Shown here one piece after another: positions 51,105-59,862 of a stretch of 64,000 nucleotides of DNA; positions within the stretch are counted from its first letter, which is position 1, and each line of letters opens with the position of its first letter. The notes under the pieces were generated by a model. It did no database searches. It saw nothing but the letters and a program-made list of their open reading frames with translations, and was not told the DNA's origin. The position numbers were made by a program, and so were the translations under genes. Location: positions 1 to 64,000 of the forward strand of contig CAMDNF010000002.1 of NCBI GenBank assembly GCA_945902735.1, written 5' to 3'. The DNA is from SHWC01 sp945902735. Its GTDB lineage: Bacteria; Pseudomonadota; Alphaproteobacteria; UBA828.

Positions 51105-51745
51105 AGGTCGCGATCATCGATTATGGCTCGGGCAATCTGCGGTCGGCGGCGAAGGCGTTTGAGCGCGCGGCGCGCGATAGTGCGCGTGACGCCGCGATCG
51201 AGGTGACGGGCGATGCCGCGGCCTTGAAAAACGCGAGCCATATCGTGCTGCCCGGCGTCGGCGCGTTCGCCGATTGTCGCGCCGGGCTCAAACGCTTGCC
51301 CGGCCTGTGGGAAGCGCTCGACGAAGCCGTGACGCGCCAGGGCAAACCTTTTCTCGGAATCTGCGTTGGCATGCAATTGATGGCGCGCGTCGGGCGCGAA
51401 CATGGCATGCATCAGGGCTTCGGTTGGATCGATGGCGAGGTGATCCACCTCCAGCCCAGCGATGCCTCGCTCAAAGTGCCGCATATGGGTTGGAACGATC
51501 TCAAGATCGCGGCGCCCAATCATCCGGTGCTGCGTGGTATTGCGAGTGGTGAACACGCCTATTTCGTGCACAGCTATCACCTCGCAATGACGACCGGCTC
51601 GGCCGCGTTGGCGAACGTGGATTATGGCGGTTCGGTCACGGCGATCGTGGGACGCGATAATATGGTGGGTACACAATTTCACCCCGAGAAAAGCCAAGCG
51701 CTCGGACTAAAACTGATCGCGAATTTCTTGGCCTGGCAGGCCTGA
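51101..51745 (+). CDS. hisH: imidazole glycerol phosphate synthase subunit HisH
   Basis: A 214-residue class I glutamine amidotransferase. The Cys nucleophile is in LGICVGMQLMA and the His/Glu pair in GTQFHPEKSQ; IIDYGSGNLRSA and PGVGAFADC are conserved. It supplies ammonia to HisF. The N-terminal region has a slightly long insertion ERAARDSARDAAIE. A GNAT gene follows 11 bp downstream, ahead of hisA. Confidence 0.97.
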   Translation: MKVAIIDYGSGNLRSAAKAFERAARDSARDAAIEVTGDAAALKNASHIVLPGVGAFADCRAGLKRLPGLWEALDEAVTRQGKPFLGICVGMQLMARVGREHGMHQGFGWIDGEVIHLQPSDASLKVPHMGWNDLKIAAPNHPVLRGIASGEHAYFVHSYHLAMTTGSAALANVDYGGSVTAIVGRDNMVGTQFHPEKSQALGLKLIANFLAWQA

Positions 51746-51756
51746 GGGTTGGATCG

Positions 51757-52290
51757 ATGGCGGAACAGGAAACCAAGGCAAAAATAAGCGTCGAGAAGGT
51801 CACGACGCTCAATCGGCGTGATCTTAGCGACCTCTGCGACGCGGCGGCCGCGGCGATCATGGATGGCGCGGGCTTTGGCTGGGTGCGCGCGCCCGAGCGC
51901 GATATTTTCGAACGCTATTGGCGCGGCGTGTTGATCATTCCCGAACGCACGTTGTTTTTGGCGAAGCTCGATGATGTGGTCGCCGGCTCGATCCAATTGG
52001 TCAGCCCGCCGCGTCAGAAAGAAGCCTGGGCGCATGCCTGCCTGGTCGATACGCATTTCGTCGCGCCCTGGGCGCGCGGCCATGGTTTGGCCCGCGCTTT
52101 GCTCGAGGCCGCCATCGCCGACGCCCGTGAACGCGGCTTTGAAGTGATGAACCTCTCGGTGCGTGAAACGCAAAGCGCCGCGATCACGCTCTATGAGGGC
52201 ATGAGCTTCAAACGCTGGGGCCGGCATTCCCAATATGCCAAGGTCGGCGGCGCGTTGATCGCCGGCCTCTATTATTCAAAAGACCTCTGA
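51757..52290 (+). CDS. GNAT family N-acetyltransferase within the his operon
   Basis: A 177-residue acetyltransferase. ERTLFLAKLDDVVAGSIQLV, CLVDTHFVAPWARGHGLARALLEAAI (acetyl-CoA loop, here with RGHGLA in place of RGxGxG), DARERGFEVMNLSVRETQSAAITLYE and GMSFKRWGRHSQYAKV follow the GNAT order. It lies 11 bp after hisH and 19 bp before hisA. Such GNAT genes between hisH and hisA occur in other Alphaproteobacteria; substrate unknown. Confidence 0.9.
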   Translation: MAEQETKAKISVEKVTTLNRRDLSDLCDAAAAAIMDGAGFGWVRAPERDIFERYWRGVLIIPERTLFLAKLDDVVAGSIQLVSPPRQKEAWAHACLVDTHFVAPWARGHGLARALLEAAIADARERGFEVMNLSVRETQSAAITLYEGMSFKRWGRHSQYAKVGGALIAGLYYSKDL

Positions 52291-52309
52291 CACGGTACGT
52301 GGTCGCGCG

Positions 52310-53059
52310 ATGATCCTGTTTCCCGCCATTGATTTGAAAGACAACGCCTGTGTGCGCCTGGTGCAGGGCGACATGGCGCAGGCGACCGTGTTTTCCAACG
52401 ACCCCGCGCAACAGGCGAGCGACTTTCAAGCCCAAGGCTTCGAATGGCTCCATATCGTCGATCTCAATGGTGCGTTCGCGGGCCGGCCGTTGAACGGCCC
52501 GGCGGTCGCGGCGGTCCTGGGCGCCGTTCAGATTCCGGTTCAGCTCGGTGGTGGCATTCGCGATCTGGCGACGATCGAAGCCTGGCTCGAACACGGCGTG
52601 GCGCGCGTCATTCTCGGCACCGCGGCGGTGAAGAATCCGGACCTCGTGCGCGAAGCCTGCCGTTTGTTTCCAGATCGGATCGCGGTCGGGATCGATGCGC
52701 GCGCCGGGCTTGTCGCGGTCGGGGGCTGGGCAGAGAGTTCAACCATCACCGCGCTTGAGCTCGCCAAGGCGTTCGAAGATGCTGGCGTCGTGGCCGTTAT
52801 CTATACCGACATCGAACGCGATGGCGCGCTCGAAGGCCTGAATGTCGAGGCCACCGCCGAACTCGCGCGGGCGATCAAAACGCCGGTGATCGCGTCGGGC
52901 GGGCTCTCCAGCCTCGGTGATTTGCACCGGCTCAAGGCAGTGGAATCCACCGGCATCATCGGCGTGATCTCGGGCCGCGCGCTTTATGATAGGCGGATCG
53001 ACCCGGCAGAGGCGTTGCGGATCCTCAAGCATCCCTCCCCCCGAGGGAGCAAGGCTTAG
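52310..53059 (+). CDS. hisA: HisA isomerase (ProFAR isomerase)
   Basis: A 249-residue (beta/alpha)8 barrel. It starts MILFPAIDLKDNACVRLVQG, with catalytic Asp in PAIDLK and a second in YTDIERDG. The phosphate loops GGGIRDLATIE and IASGGLSSLGDL are seen. It isomerises ProFAR in step 4 of histidine synthesis. hisF starts 8 bp after its stop. Confidence 0.98.
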   Translation: MILFPAIDLKDNACVRLVQGDMAQATVFSNDPAQQASDFQAQGFEWLHIVDLNGAFAGRPLNGPAVAAVLGAVQIPVQLGGGIRDLATIEAWLEHGVARVILGTAAVKNPDLVREACRLFPDRIAVGIDARAGLVAVGGWAESSTITALELAKAFEDAGVVAVIYTDIERDGALEGLNVEATAELARAIKTPVIASGGLSSLGDLHRLKAVESTGIIGVISGRALYDRRIDPAEALRILKHPSPRGSKA

Positions 53060-53067
53060 GCGCGGCC

Positions 53068-53820
53068 ATGTTGAAGATGCGCGTCATTCCTTGTTTGGAT
53101 GTTCATGCCGGCCGCGTGGTCAAAGGCGTGCGCTTCGTCGATTTGAAGGACGCGGGCGATCCGGTCGAGCAGGCCACGCTTTATGACGCGCAAGGCGCGG
53201 ACGAGCTCTGCTTCCTCGACATCACGGCAAGCCATGAGGCGCGCGATATTCTCTATGACGTGGTCAAACGCACCGCCGAGGCGTGCTTTATGCCGTTGAC
53301 GGTGGGCGGCGGCGTGCGCGTGATCGAGGATGTGAGAAAATTATTGCTGGCCGGCGCCGACAAGGTTTCGATCAACACCGAGGCAGTTCGCCGGCCTGAG
53401 TTCGTCAAGGAGGTGGCCGAGAAATTCGGCAGCCAATGCATCGTCGTCGCGATTGATGCCAAGCGCGCGGGCGAACGCTTCGAGATCTTCACCCATGGCG
53501 GGCGCAACGCGACTGGGCTCGATGCGATCGACTGGGCGCGCCGCATGGTGGCGGCCGGGGCAGGCGAGCTCCTCATCACTTCGATGGACCGCGACGGCAC
53601 CAAGGCAGGCTATGACATTCCGCTCACGCGCGGCATCGCCGATGCCGTTCCCGTGCCGGTGATCGCCTCGGGTGGTGTGGGCACGCTCGATCACATGATC
53701 GCCGGTATTCGCGACGGCCATGCCACCGCGGTGTTGGCGGCGTCGATCTTTCACTTCGGTACGTATTCGATTCAGCAAGCCAAACAGCACATGCAACGCG
53801 CCGGTATTCCGGTACGCTGA
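53068..53820 (+). CDS. hisF: imidazole glycerol phosphate synthase subunit HisF
   Basis: A 250-residue barrel. Catalytic Asp residues lie in IPCLDVHAGRVVKGVRF and LLITSMDRDGTKAGYD; phosphate sites are VGGGVRVIEDV and IASGGVGTLDHM. It closes the imidazole ring using ammonia from HisH. The gene is followed after 26 bp by a TPR gene instead of hisE. Confidence 0.98.
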   Translation: MLKMRVIPCLDVHAGRVVKGVRFVDLKDAGDPVEQATLYDAQGADELCFLDITASHEARDILYDVVKRTAEACFMPLTVGGGVRVIEDVRKLLLAGADKVSINTEAVRRPEFVKEVAEKFGSQCIVVAIDAKRAGERFEIFTHGGRNATGLDAIDWARRMVAAGAGELLITSMDRDGTKAGYDIPLTRGIADAVPVPVIASGGVGTLDHMIAGIRDGHATAVLAASIFHFGTYSIQQAKQHMQRAGIPVR

Positions 53821-53846
53821 GACGTCTTTGTCGGAGAGAGGCAATC

Positions 53847-55241
53847 ATGGCGCTGAACGATGCCCGCGGCGAACCCACCAGTAGCAGCAACCACGCCGCG
53901 CTCGATGGTTTTGAGACAGCCTTGGCCGAGCTCAATGCCTATGTCGGTGATCCGCTCGCCACCATCAATGGCGTGATCGAGGCCGATCCTTCCTTTGTGC
54001 TCGGGCCTATATTGAAGGCACATATTCTCTCGCTCTCGACCGAGCGTGCCGCCGAACCTGAATTGAGACGTACGGTCGAAGCCGCCGAGGCGCTCGACAA
54101 CAACGCCAATGCGCGCGAGCGCGGGCATATCCGCGCTGTGCGCGCCTGGCTCGATGGCCAATATCACGAGATGCCCAATCTTTTGGAAAAGGTGTTGATC
54201 GACCACCCGCGCGATCTATTGGCGCTGCAAATCGCGCATATCGGTGACTTTTTTGTCGGCGACGCGCTGAATTCGCGCGATCGCATCGCGCGCGTGCTGC
54301 CGCTGTGGGACGATCGGGTGCCGGGCTATGGTTATGCCCTCAGCATGCACGCCTTTGGCCTCGAAGAGATGGGCGATTATGGCGCGGCCGAGAAAGCGGC
54401 GAAGCGCGCCATCGCGCTCAACCCGAAAGATGCCTGGGGCATCCACGCTTTTGCCCATGTGTGCGAAATGCAGGCGCGTCACGCCGATGGCGTTGCCTGG
54501 CTCGAAAGCCGGGAGAAGGATTGGGCGCCGGGTAATTTTTTTCAAATCCACAATTGGTGGCACTTGGCGCTCTATTATCTCGATCGCGGCGATATCGCGA
54601 AGGTTCTGGCGCTCTATGACGGGCCGATTCGGAGCGGCCACTCCAAAATCGCGCTCGATATGTTGGATGCCGCGGCGCTTTTGTGGCGCCTCCATCTGCT
54701 CGATGTCGATTGCGGCGCGCGCTGGGACGAGCTTGCCACGCTTTATTCGCCATTGACCGATGATGCCTATTACGCCTTCAACGACATGCACGCGATGATG
54801 TGCTTTACCGCGAGCGGGCGCGCGGCCGAGGCCGCCAAATTGCTCGCCGCGCAAGAAACCCTCGCGCGCGAATGGTCTGGCACCAATGCCATGATGACGC
54901 GTGAAATTGGCTTGCCTGTGTGTCAGGCGATGCATGCCTTCGGTCATGGCGATTATGCGAAAGCGGTCGATCTATTGTTGAGCCTTCGCTCGAAGGCCAA
55001 TCGCTTCGGCGGCAGCCATGCGCAACGCGATGTGTTGACGCAAACGCTGATCGTCGCAGCCTTGAAAAGCGGTCAACACCGGCTCGCGCGCGCGCTTGGC
55101 CATGAACGGATCGCCTTGAAGCCCGCGAGCGCGAGCGGTCATGGTTTTCTCGCGCGGGCTTTGGCGGCGCTCGGCGATCAGGCCGGTGCCGCGCGAGAAG
55201 AAGCCAAAACGGCCTCGCTGCGCGGCCCGATCAAACACTAG
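53847..55241 (+). CDS. tetratricopeptide repeat protein 38 (TTC38) family
   Basis: A 464-residue soluble helical protein. It reads like the TTC38 family: RERGHIRAVRAWLDGQYHEM, HPRDLLALQIAHIGDFFVGD, PGYGYALSMHAFGLEEMGDY, AKRAIALNPKDAWGIHAFAHV, then FFQIHNWWHLALYYLDRGDI and VCQAMHAFGHGDYAKAVDLL. No enzymatic motif is apparent. It is inserted between hisF and hisE with short spacers (26 and 13 bp), so it should be co-transcribed with the histidine genes, without a known link to that pathway. Confidence 0.88.
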   Translation: MALNDARGEPTSSSNHAALDGFETALAELNAYVGDPLATINGVIEADPSFVLGPILKAHILSLSTERAAEPELRRTVEAAEALDNNANARERGHIRAVRAWLDGQYHEMPNLLEKVLIDHPRDLLALQIAHIGDFFVGDALNSRDRIARVLPLWDDRVPGYGYALSMHAFGLEEMGDYGAAEKAAKRAIALNPKDAWGIHAFAHVCEMQARHADGVAWLESREKDWAPGNFFQIHNWWHLALYYLDRGDIAKVLALYDGPIRSGHSKIALDMLDAAALLWRLHLLDVDCGARWDELATLYSPLTDDAYYAFNDMHAMMCFTASGRAAEAAKLLAAQETLAREWSGTNAMMTREIGLPVCQAMHAFGHGDYAKAVDLLLSLRSKANRFGGSHAQRDVLTQTLIVAALKSGQHRLARALGHERIALKPASASGHGFLARALAALGDQAGAAREEAKTASLRGPIKH

Positions 55242-55254
55242 AGAGGAACGGTCG

Positions 55255-55593
55255 ATGGCTGGAGAAAAATCCAACGCCGCGATTTTGGACGAGCTTTATG
55301 CCGTGATCGAAAGCCGCAGAGGCGGCGACCCCGCCACCTCATACACCGCCAAATTGTTCGCCAAGGGGCGCGACCATATCGCGAAGAAATTTGGCGAGGA
55401 GGCGGTTGAGGCCGTAATTGCCGCGACCAGCCAGAGCAAGCCCGAACTCATTGCCGAAAGCGCCGACGTGTTGTTCCATTTGCTCGTGCTTTGGGCCGAG
55501 CGCGACATCAAACCGGCCGAGGTGTTCGCCGCGCTTGCGATACGCAAAAGCCAGTCCGGGATCGAGGAAAAGAAAAACCGGAAGAATACTTAG
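55255..55593 (+). CDS. hisE: phosphoribosyl-ATP pyrophosphatase
   Basis: A 112-residue MazG-like enzyme, step 2 of histidine synthesis. The core is ILDELYAVIESRRGGDPATS, KKFGEEAVEAVIAATSQSKP and LIAESADVLFHLLVLW with its metal-binding Glu/Asp residues. The tail is Lys-rich. ATG 55255 has GAGAGGAA upstream. HIT protein gene follows, a common alphaproteobacterial pair. Confidence 0.97.
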   Translation: MAGEKSNAAILDELYAVIESRRGGDPATSYTAKLFAKGRDHIAKKFGEEAVEAVIAATSQSKPELIAESADVLFHLLVLWAERDIKPAEVFAALAIRKSQSGIEEKKNRKNT

Positions 55594-55642
55594 TTCCTCG
55601 CCGCCTTCGCTGGCGGGCGAGCGTTTTCGAGGGAGCGTGCCG

Positions 55643-56005
55643 ATGCGCTATGACACGACCAACATCTTCGCTCGCATTTTGCGTGGGGAGTTGCCGGCGA
55701 CGAAGGTTTATGAGGATGACCATGTGCTCGCCTTCAACGACATCGCGCCCAAGGCGCCGGTGCATGTGTTGGTGATTCCGAAGCAGCCTTTTGTCTCGAT
55801 GGATGATTTTTCGCGCATTGCCGGGCCGGAGGAGGTCGGGCGCTTTTTCAAAACGGTCGGCGAGATCGCGCGCCAATTGGGCCTCGCCCCAAACGGCTAT
55901 CGCCTGATCCTCAATATCGGCGGTCATGGCGGCCAGGAAGTGCCCCACATCCATGTCCATATTCTGGGCGGTCGGCCGATCGGCCCCATGGTGATGGTGC
56001 GCTAA
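55643..56005 (+). CDS. HIT family nucleotide-binding protein (HinT-like)
   Basis: A 120-residue histidine triad hydrolase. The triad motif is VPHIHVHILGG. NIFARILRGELPATKVYEDD and VLAFNDIAPKAPVHVLVIPKQ are the typical N-terminal blocks of HinT/HINT1, which cleave nucleoside phosphoramidates. The start at 55643 is fixed by the family N-terminus. An imperfect hairpin separates it from hisE (55594-55616). Confidence 0.95.
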   Translation: MRYDTTNIFARILRGELPATKVYEDDHVLAFNDIAPKAPVHVLVIPKQPFVSMDDFSRIAGPEEVGRFFKTVGEIARQLGLAPNGYRLILNIGGHGGQEVPHIHVHILGGRPIGPMVMVR

Positions 56006-56065
56006 TCCGATTTGACGAACGCGCCTAGGCGCGCTCAAACAGGCGACGCAAAAAGGAAACCCGCC

Positions 56066-57577
56066 ATGAAGGTTGCGTTGCCCACGCCTGAGGAAATCGC
56101 ACACATCGCCGCGCAATGCGGCTTTCACCTGACAGCCGACGAGATCGCGGCCTATCGCGGCCTGATGCCGATTTACATCGCGAGCTATAATTACGTCGAT
56201 GGCCTGGCCGAGGATCCGCCGCGCGTGAAATACCCGCGCGGGCGAGGGCACCGGCCAGCTGCGGCCGAGAACAAATATGGCGCCTGGGCCTGGAAGGCGC
56301 GGGTCGAAGGGGCGGCGAATGGTCCGCTCAAGGGCAAGACGGTCGCGTTGAAGGATAGCGTGATGCTCGCCGGCGTGCCGATGATGAATGGCGCGCGCCC
56401 GCTCGAAGGCTTCGTGCCGGACCATGACGCGACGGTGGTCGAGCGCCTGCTCGATGCCGGCGCGACGATTTTGGGCAAGGCGGAGTGCGAGGCGCTTGGC
56501 CTTTCCGGCGCGAGCCACACGAGCCCCTTCGGCCCCGTGCATAACCCGCGCAAATTCGGCTATTCGGCGGGCGGCTCGTCCTCCGGTTGCGCGACGCTGG
56601 TTGGGCTCGGCGAGGTGGATATGGCGCTCGGCGGCGATCAGGGTGGCTCGATCCGCATGCCGGCGTCCTATTCCGGCGTATGCGGCATGAAGCCGACCTA
56701 CGGCCTCGTGCCCTATACCGGCATCATGCCGATGGAAATCACGGTCGATCATGCCGGGCCGATCACAGCGACCGTGCGCGACAATGCGCTGATGCTCGAG
56801 GCCATCGCGGGGCCCGATGGCATCGACCCGCGCCAGCGCGATGTGATCGTGCATCCTTATGCCGCGATGCTCGATGGTGGGGTGAAGGGCTTGCGCATCG
56901 GCGTCGTGAAGGAGGGCTTCGGATGGCCGACCTCGGAGCCCGATGTCGATGACAGCGTGCGCCGCGCCGCAGAATTGTTCCGCAAGCTCGGCGCCAATGT
57001 GCATGAGATTTCAATTCCGCTGCATCGGAATGGCATCGATATTTGGCAGCCGGTCGCGCTTGATGGAATCATGGCGACCGCGATGTGGGGCGAGGGCCAG
57101 GGCGCGAGCCGCCTCGACCGCTACGCGGTCGGTCTCATGGCGCGCATGCGCGATTGGCCCAAACGCGGCGATGAGCTGCCCCACACGGTCAAAATGATGA
57201 CCGTGCTCGGCACCTATATCAAACAACGCCATGGCCTGCATTTTTATGGCAAGGCGATGAATCTGTGGGACCGTTTGCGCGGCGCCTATGATGCGGCGCT
57301 GAACGAGTGCGATCTGTTGCTGATGCCGACGCTGCCCTTGAAGGCAACCAAGCTGCCGACGGCTGATGCCGGCCCGACCGAAATCGTGCGCCGCGCGCAT
57401 GAGATGCTCTTGAACGTAGCGCCGTTCGACGCGAGCCATCATCCGGCGATGTCAATCCCGTGCGGCCTGAGCGACGGTCTGCCGATCGGGGTGATGCTGA
57501 TCGCCAAGCATTTCGACGAGCCGACGATCTATCGCGCGGCTTATGCGTTCGAGCAGGCCGAGGATTGGACGCGCTAA
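56066..57577 (+). CDS. amidase (amidase signature family)
   Basis: A 503-residue amidase. The Ser-cisSer-Lys triad is represented by Lys in GKTVALKDSVMLAGVPMMNG and Ser residues in SAGGSSSGCATLVGLG and GGDQGGSIRMPASYSGVCGM, closely resembling bacterial amidases used on aliphatic or aryl amides. An AAGGAA sits 7 bases before ATG 56066. An acetamidase/formamidase of a different fold lies 1.1 kb downstream. Substrate not determinable. Tail-to-tail 3-bp overlap with the AT-rich orphan gene. Confidence 0.93.
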   Translation: MKVALPTPEEIAHIAAQCGFHLTADEIAAYRGLMPIYIASYNYVDGLAEDPPRVKYPRGRGHRPAAAENKYGAWAWKARVEGAANGPLKGKTVALKDSVMLAGVPMMNGARPLEGFVPDHDATVVERLLDAGATILGKAECEALGLSGASHTSPFGPVHNPRKFGYSAGGSSSGCATLVGLGEVDMALGGDQGGSIRMPASYSGVCGMKPTYGLVPYTGIMPMEITVDHAGPITATVRDNALMLEAIAGPDGIDPRQRDVIVHPYAAMLDGGVKGLRIGVVKEGFGWPTSEPDVDDSVRRAAELFRKLGANVHEISIPLHRNGIDIWQPVALDGIMATAMWGEGQGASRLDRYAVGLMARMRDWPKRGDELPHTVKMMTVLGTYIKQRHGLHFYGKAMNLWDRLRGAYDAALNECDLLLMPTLPLKATKLPTADAGPTEIVRRAHEMLLNVAPFDASHHPAMSIPCGLSDGLPIGVMLIAKHFDEPTIYRAAYAFEQAEDWTR

Positions 57578-58140
57578 TCGATCAGATGGTCGGATTGGTT
57601 TCTATGGTCAGACACGCATTCGATGCAAGATACATGCTGCCCAATATCGTAAAGAATGTAGCACTCCCCCGGCTCTGTGTTCCTGAATCTTTTTATGTGT
57701 TCGACCAATTCGTATAAAATCTCTCCTGACTTTAAAGTTGTCTTGTGATGAGATTCGTATCCCGGCGCTGAAAATACGAAAAACTTGAGGGGCGCCTTGC
57801 CGATCAGAAGCTTATTAAAATCCTTCATTATTTCGTCTTTTTTTCGCGCCAGCTCTATTTCACAAATCAATAATACATCACGAAATATGTCACCTTTAGA
57901 TCGTGCCCACACAACGTCAAATAAGAACTCGCGCTTACCTCTTTCGCCCGATGCAAAAAACTCTGAATCGTTAGGAGAATGGTCTCGGAATACGCCCTTA
58001 ATTTCTGAGGTGTTCGCTTTTGTTTTATCGAGCGCTGATATGATGGAATTTATATTAGAAAATAATCCCTCTCGCCGCCACGAAGTCAAAGTTAAAAATT
58101 CCAGATCTTCGTCCTCGTACAGATCGTCATCGTCGTCCAT
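57574..58140 (-). CDS. AT-rich orphan protein, possible PD-(D/E)XK-like core
   Basis: A 188-residue protein that I do not recognise with certainty. The N-terminus is extremely acidic (MDDDDDLYEDEDLEFL). The central region reads FDVVWAR (74-80), a strand LLICEIELARKK (91-102), then MKDFNKLLIGKAPLKFFVFS (105-124). An Asp on one strand, an ExE on the next and a DFxKLLxxKxxxKxxxF helix-strand recall small PD-(D/E)XK-fold proteins, but this is a visual match only. Base composition is about 35-45% GC in the 60-base lines I counted, against over 60% around it, which points to recent acquisition. GGAG stands 8 bases before the ATG. Confidence 0.7.
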   Translation of the reverse strand: MDDDDDLYEDEDLEFLTLTSWRREGLFSNINSIISALDKTKANTSEIKGVFRDHSPNDSEFFASGERGKREFLFDVVWARSKGDIFRDVLLICEIELARKKDEIMKDFNKLLIGKAPLKFFVFSAPGYESHHKTTLKSGEILYELVEHIKRFRNTEPGECYILYDIGQHVSCIECVSDHRNQSDHLID

Positions 58141-58216
58141 CTAATTGCTCCACTAAGATGCGAATGCTCCCCGCTGCTCCAGTTAGCGTATCTTGCGAGA
58201 CAAGTGACGAACAACG

Positions 58217-58714
58217 ATGAATGCAATGCAGCTGCAAATCCGCCCCGCCACACGCGCGGACGACGAAGCGGTTTGGCGCGTGATCGAACCGATGATCCGC
58301 GAGGGCGAAACCTATCCGCTGCCGCACGACATGACGCGGGACGCCGCGCTCGCGCATTTCCACCAGCCGGGTCATGAGATGTTCGTGGCCGAGGTCGATG
58401 GCATCGTTCTCGGCACGTATTATTTGCGGCGCAATACCGGGGGTGGCGGCAGCCATGTGGCGAATTGCGGCTATGTCACCTTGCCAGCGTCGCGCGGGCT
58501 TGGCGTCGCGCGCGCCATGTGCCTCCATTCGCTCGATCACGCAAGAACGCACGGTTACCGTGCGATGCAATTCAATTTCGTGATCAGCACCAACGAGGCC
58601 GCCGTGCATTTGTGGCAGGCCTGCGGCTTTGCCATTGTCGGGCTCTTGCCCGGCGCGTTTCTCTCTCCCCGTCATGGCTATGTCGATGCGCTGGTGTTTT
58701 ATCAGGCGCTATAG
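58217..58714 (+). CDS. GNAT family N-acetyltransferase
   Basis: A 165-residue acetyltransferase: LQIRPATRADDEAVWRVIEPM, HEMFVAEVDGIVLGTYYLR, the acetyl-CoA loop region CGYVTLPASRGLGVARAMCLH, YRAMQFNFVISTNEAAVHLW and QACGFAIVGLLPGAF. The SRGLGVA loop corresponds to RGxGxG. It resembles YhhY/Mpr1-type GNATs. 15 bp before the FmdA gene, so possibly co-transcribed. Substrate unknown. Confidence 0.9.
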   Translation: MNAMQLQIRPATRADDEAVWRVIEPMIREGETYPLPHDMTRDAALAHFHQPGHEMFVAEVDGIVLGTYYLRRNTGGGGSHVANCGYVTLPASRGLGVARAMCLHSLDHARTHGYRAMQFNFVISTNEAAVHLWQACGFAIVGLLPGAFLSPRHGYVDALVFYQAL

Positions 58715-58729
58715 GATTAGAGGCCTGCC

Positions 58730-59839
58730 ATGAAGACCATCAAGATCGACCGCGCTAGTCATCTCTGCGAGCAGCCCGAGACCGGGCACAATCGCTGGCA
58801 CCCCGATCTCGCGCCGCTGTTCGAGGTTGCAGAGGGCGAGGAGCTCAGTATCGAAACCCGCGATTCGAGCGATGGCTATCTGCCGGCGGGCGCGACGGTG
58901 GCCGATATGACCAAGTTCTCACCCAACGTGGTGCACCCCTTGACCGGGCCGATCGCGATCAAGGGGGCCAAGCCCGGCGATCTGTTGGAAATCGAGTTTC
59001 TCGACATCATCCCACGGGCGCGCGGCTTCTCGGTCATCGTGCCGGGCCTGGGCTATTTGCCCGATTTGTTTCCTGAGCGCTTTCTGGTGCATTGGACGCT
59101 GAAAGACGGCTTCGCGATCTCGGCGCAAATTCCGGGTGTGCGCATTCCCGCCGCGCCGTTCATGGGCATATCGGGCGTTGCGCCTTCGCATGACCAACTG
59201 GCGGCCTGGACCAAACGCGAGGCGGCGCTGGTCAAGGCCGGTGGCCACGCCTTCCCGCCCGAGCCCGAGGCTGCGGTGCCGGCGGGTGGGACGATCGCGA
59301 CGCATGGTCTCCGCACCGTGCCGCCGCGCGAGAATGGCGGCAATTTCGACGTCAAGCAGCTGACCAAGGGCGCCAAGCTTTTTTTGCCGGTCGCGGTCGA
59401 GGGCGCGCTGTTCTCGACCGGCGATAGCCATTTCGCGCAGGGCGATGGCGAGGTTTGTTTGAGCGCGATCGAAATGGGGGCGACCTGCGTGGTGCGGTTC
59501 AAGCTGCACCAGGGGGCGGCCGAGCGGCGCAAAATAAAATGGCCGATGTTCGCGCGCGACAGCTATTTCGCCGAGCCGCGCTTCGCCATGCCGGAGCGCT
59601 TCACCGCGACCATGGGCATGCCGATCGACGATGATGGCGTCAATCACAATGGCGATCTCAGTCTCGCCACGCGCAATGCGCTCATCGCCATGCTCGCGCT
59701 GTTGCAGGAGCGCGGCTATTCCAAAGAACAGGCCTATGTGATTTGCAGCGTCGCGGTCGACCTCAAAATCTCGAACGTGGTCGACGGGCCGAACTTCGTG
59801 GTCAGCGCCTTCCTGCCCGAGGCGATTTTCGACGCTTGA
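58730..59839 (+). CDS. acetamidase/formamidase family protein
   Basis: A 369-residue protein of the FmdA/AmdA family, unrelated in fold to the amidase-signature enzyme upstream. It has the family's start HLCEQPETGHNRWHPDLAP, HPLTGPIAIKGAKPGDLLEIE, PRENGGNFDVKQLTKGAKLF, FSTGDSHFAQGDGEVCLSAI and the metal/active-site His and Asp in these blocks. Predicted to hydrolyse formamide or acetamide to ammonia and acid. No amide-regulator or porin genes of the classical ami/fmd operons are adjacent. Confidence 0.93.
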   Translation: MKTIKIDRASHLCEQPETGHNRWHPDLAPLFEVAEGEELSIETRDSSDGYLPAGATVADMTKFSPNVVHPLTGPIAIKGAKPGDLLEIEFLDIIPRARGFSVIVPGLGYLPDLFPERFLVHWTLKDGFAISAQIPGVRIPAAPFMGISGVAPSHDQLAAWTKREAALVKAGGHAFPPEPEAAVPAGGTIATHGLRTVPPRENGGNFDVKQLTKGAKLFLPVAVEGALFSTGDSHFAQGDGEVCLSAIEMGATCVVRFKLHQGAAERRKIKWPMFARDSYFAEPRFAMPERFTATMGMPIDDDGVNHNGDLSLATRNALIAMLALLQERGYSKEQAYVICSVAVDLKISNVVDGPNFVVSAFLPEAIFDA

Positions 59840-59862
59840 GCGATCGGCCCGCGCGGCAGGAT

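Noticed and set aside
55508..57004. 498-codon open frame on the minus strand
   Set aside because: It is antisense to the HIT protein and amidase genes, whose frames encode clear family motifs. It is His/Arg-rich with no recognisable domain, typical of mirror frames in GC-rich DNA.
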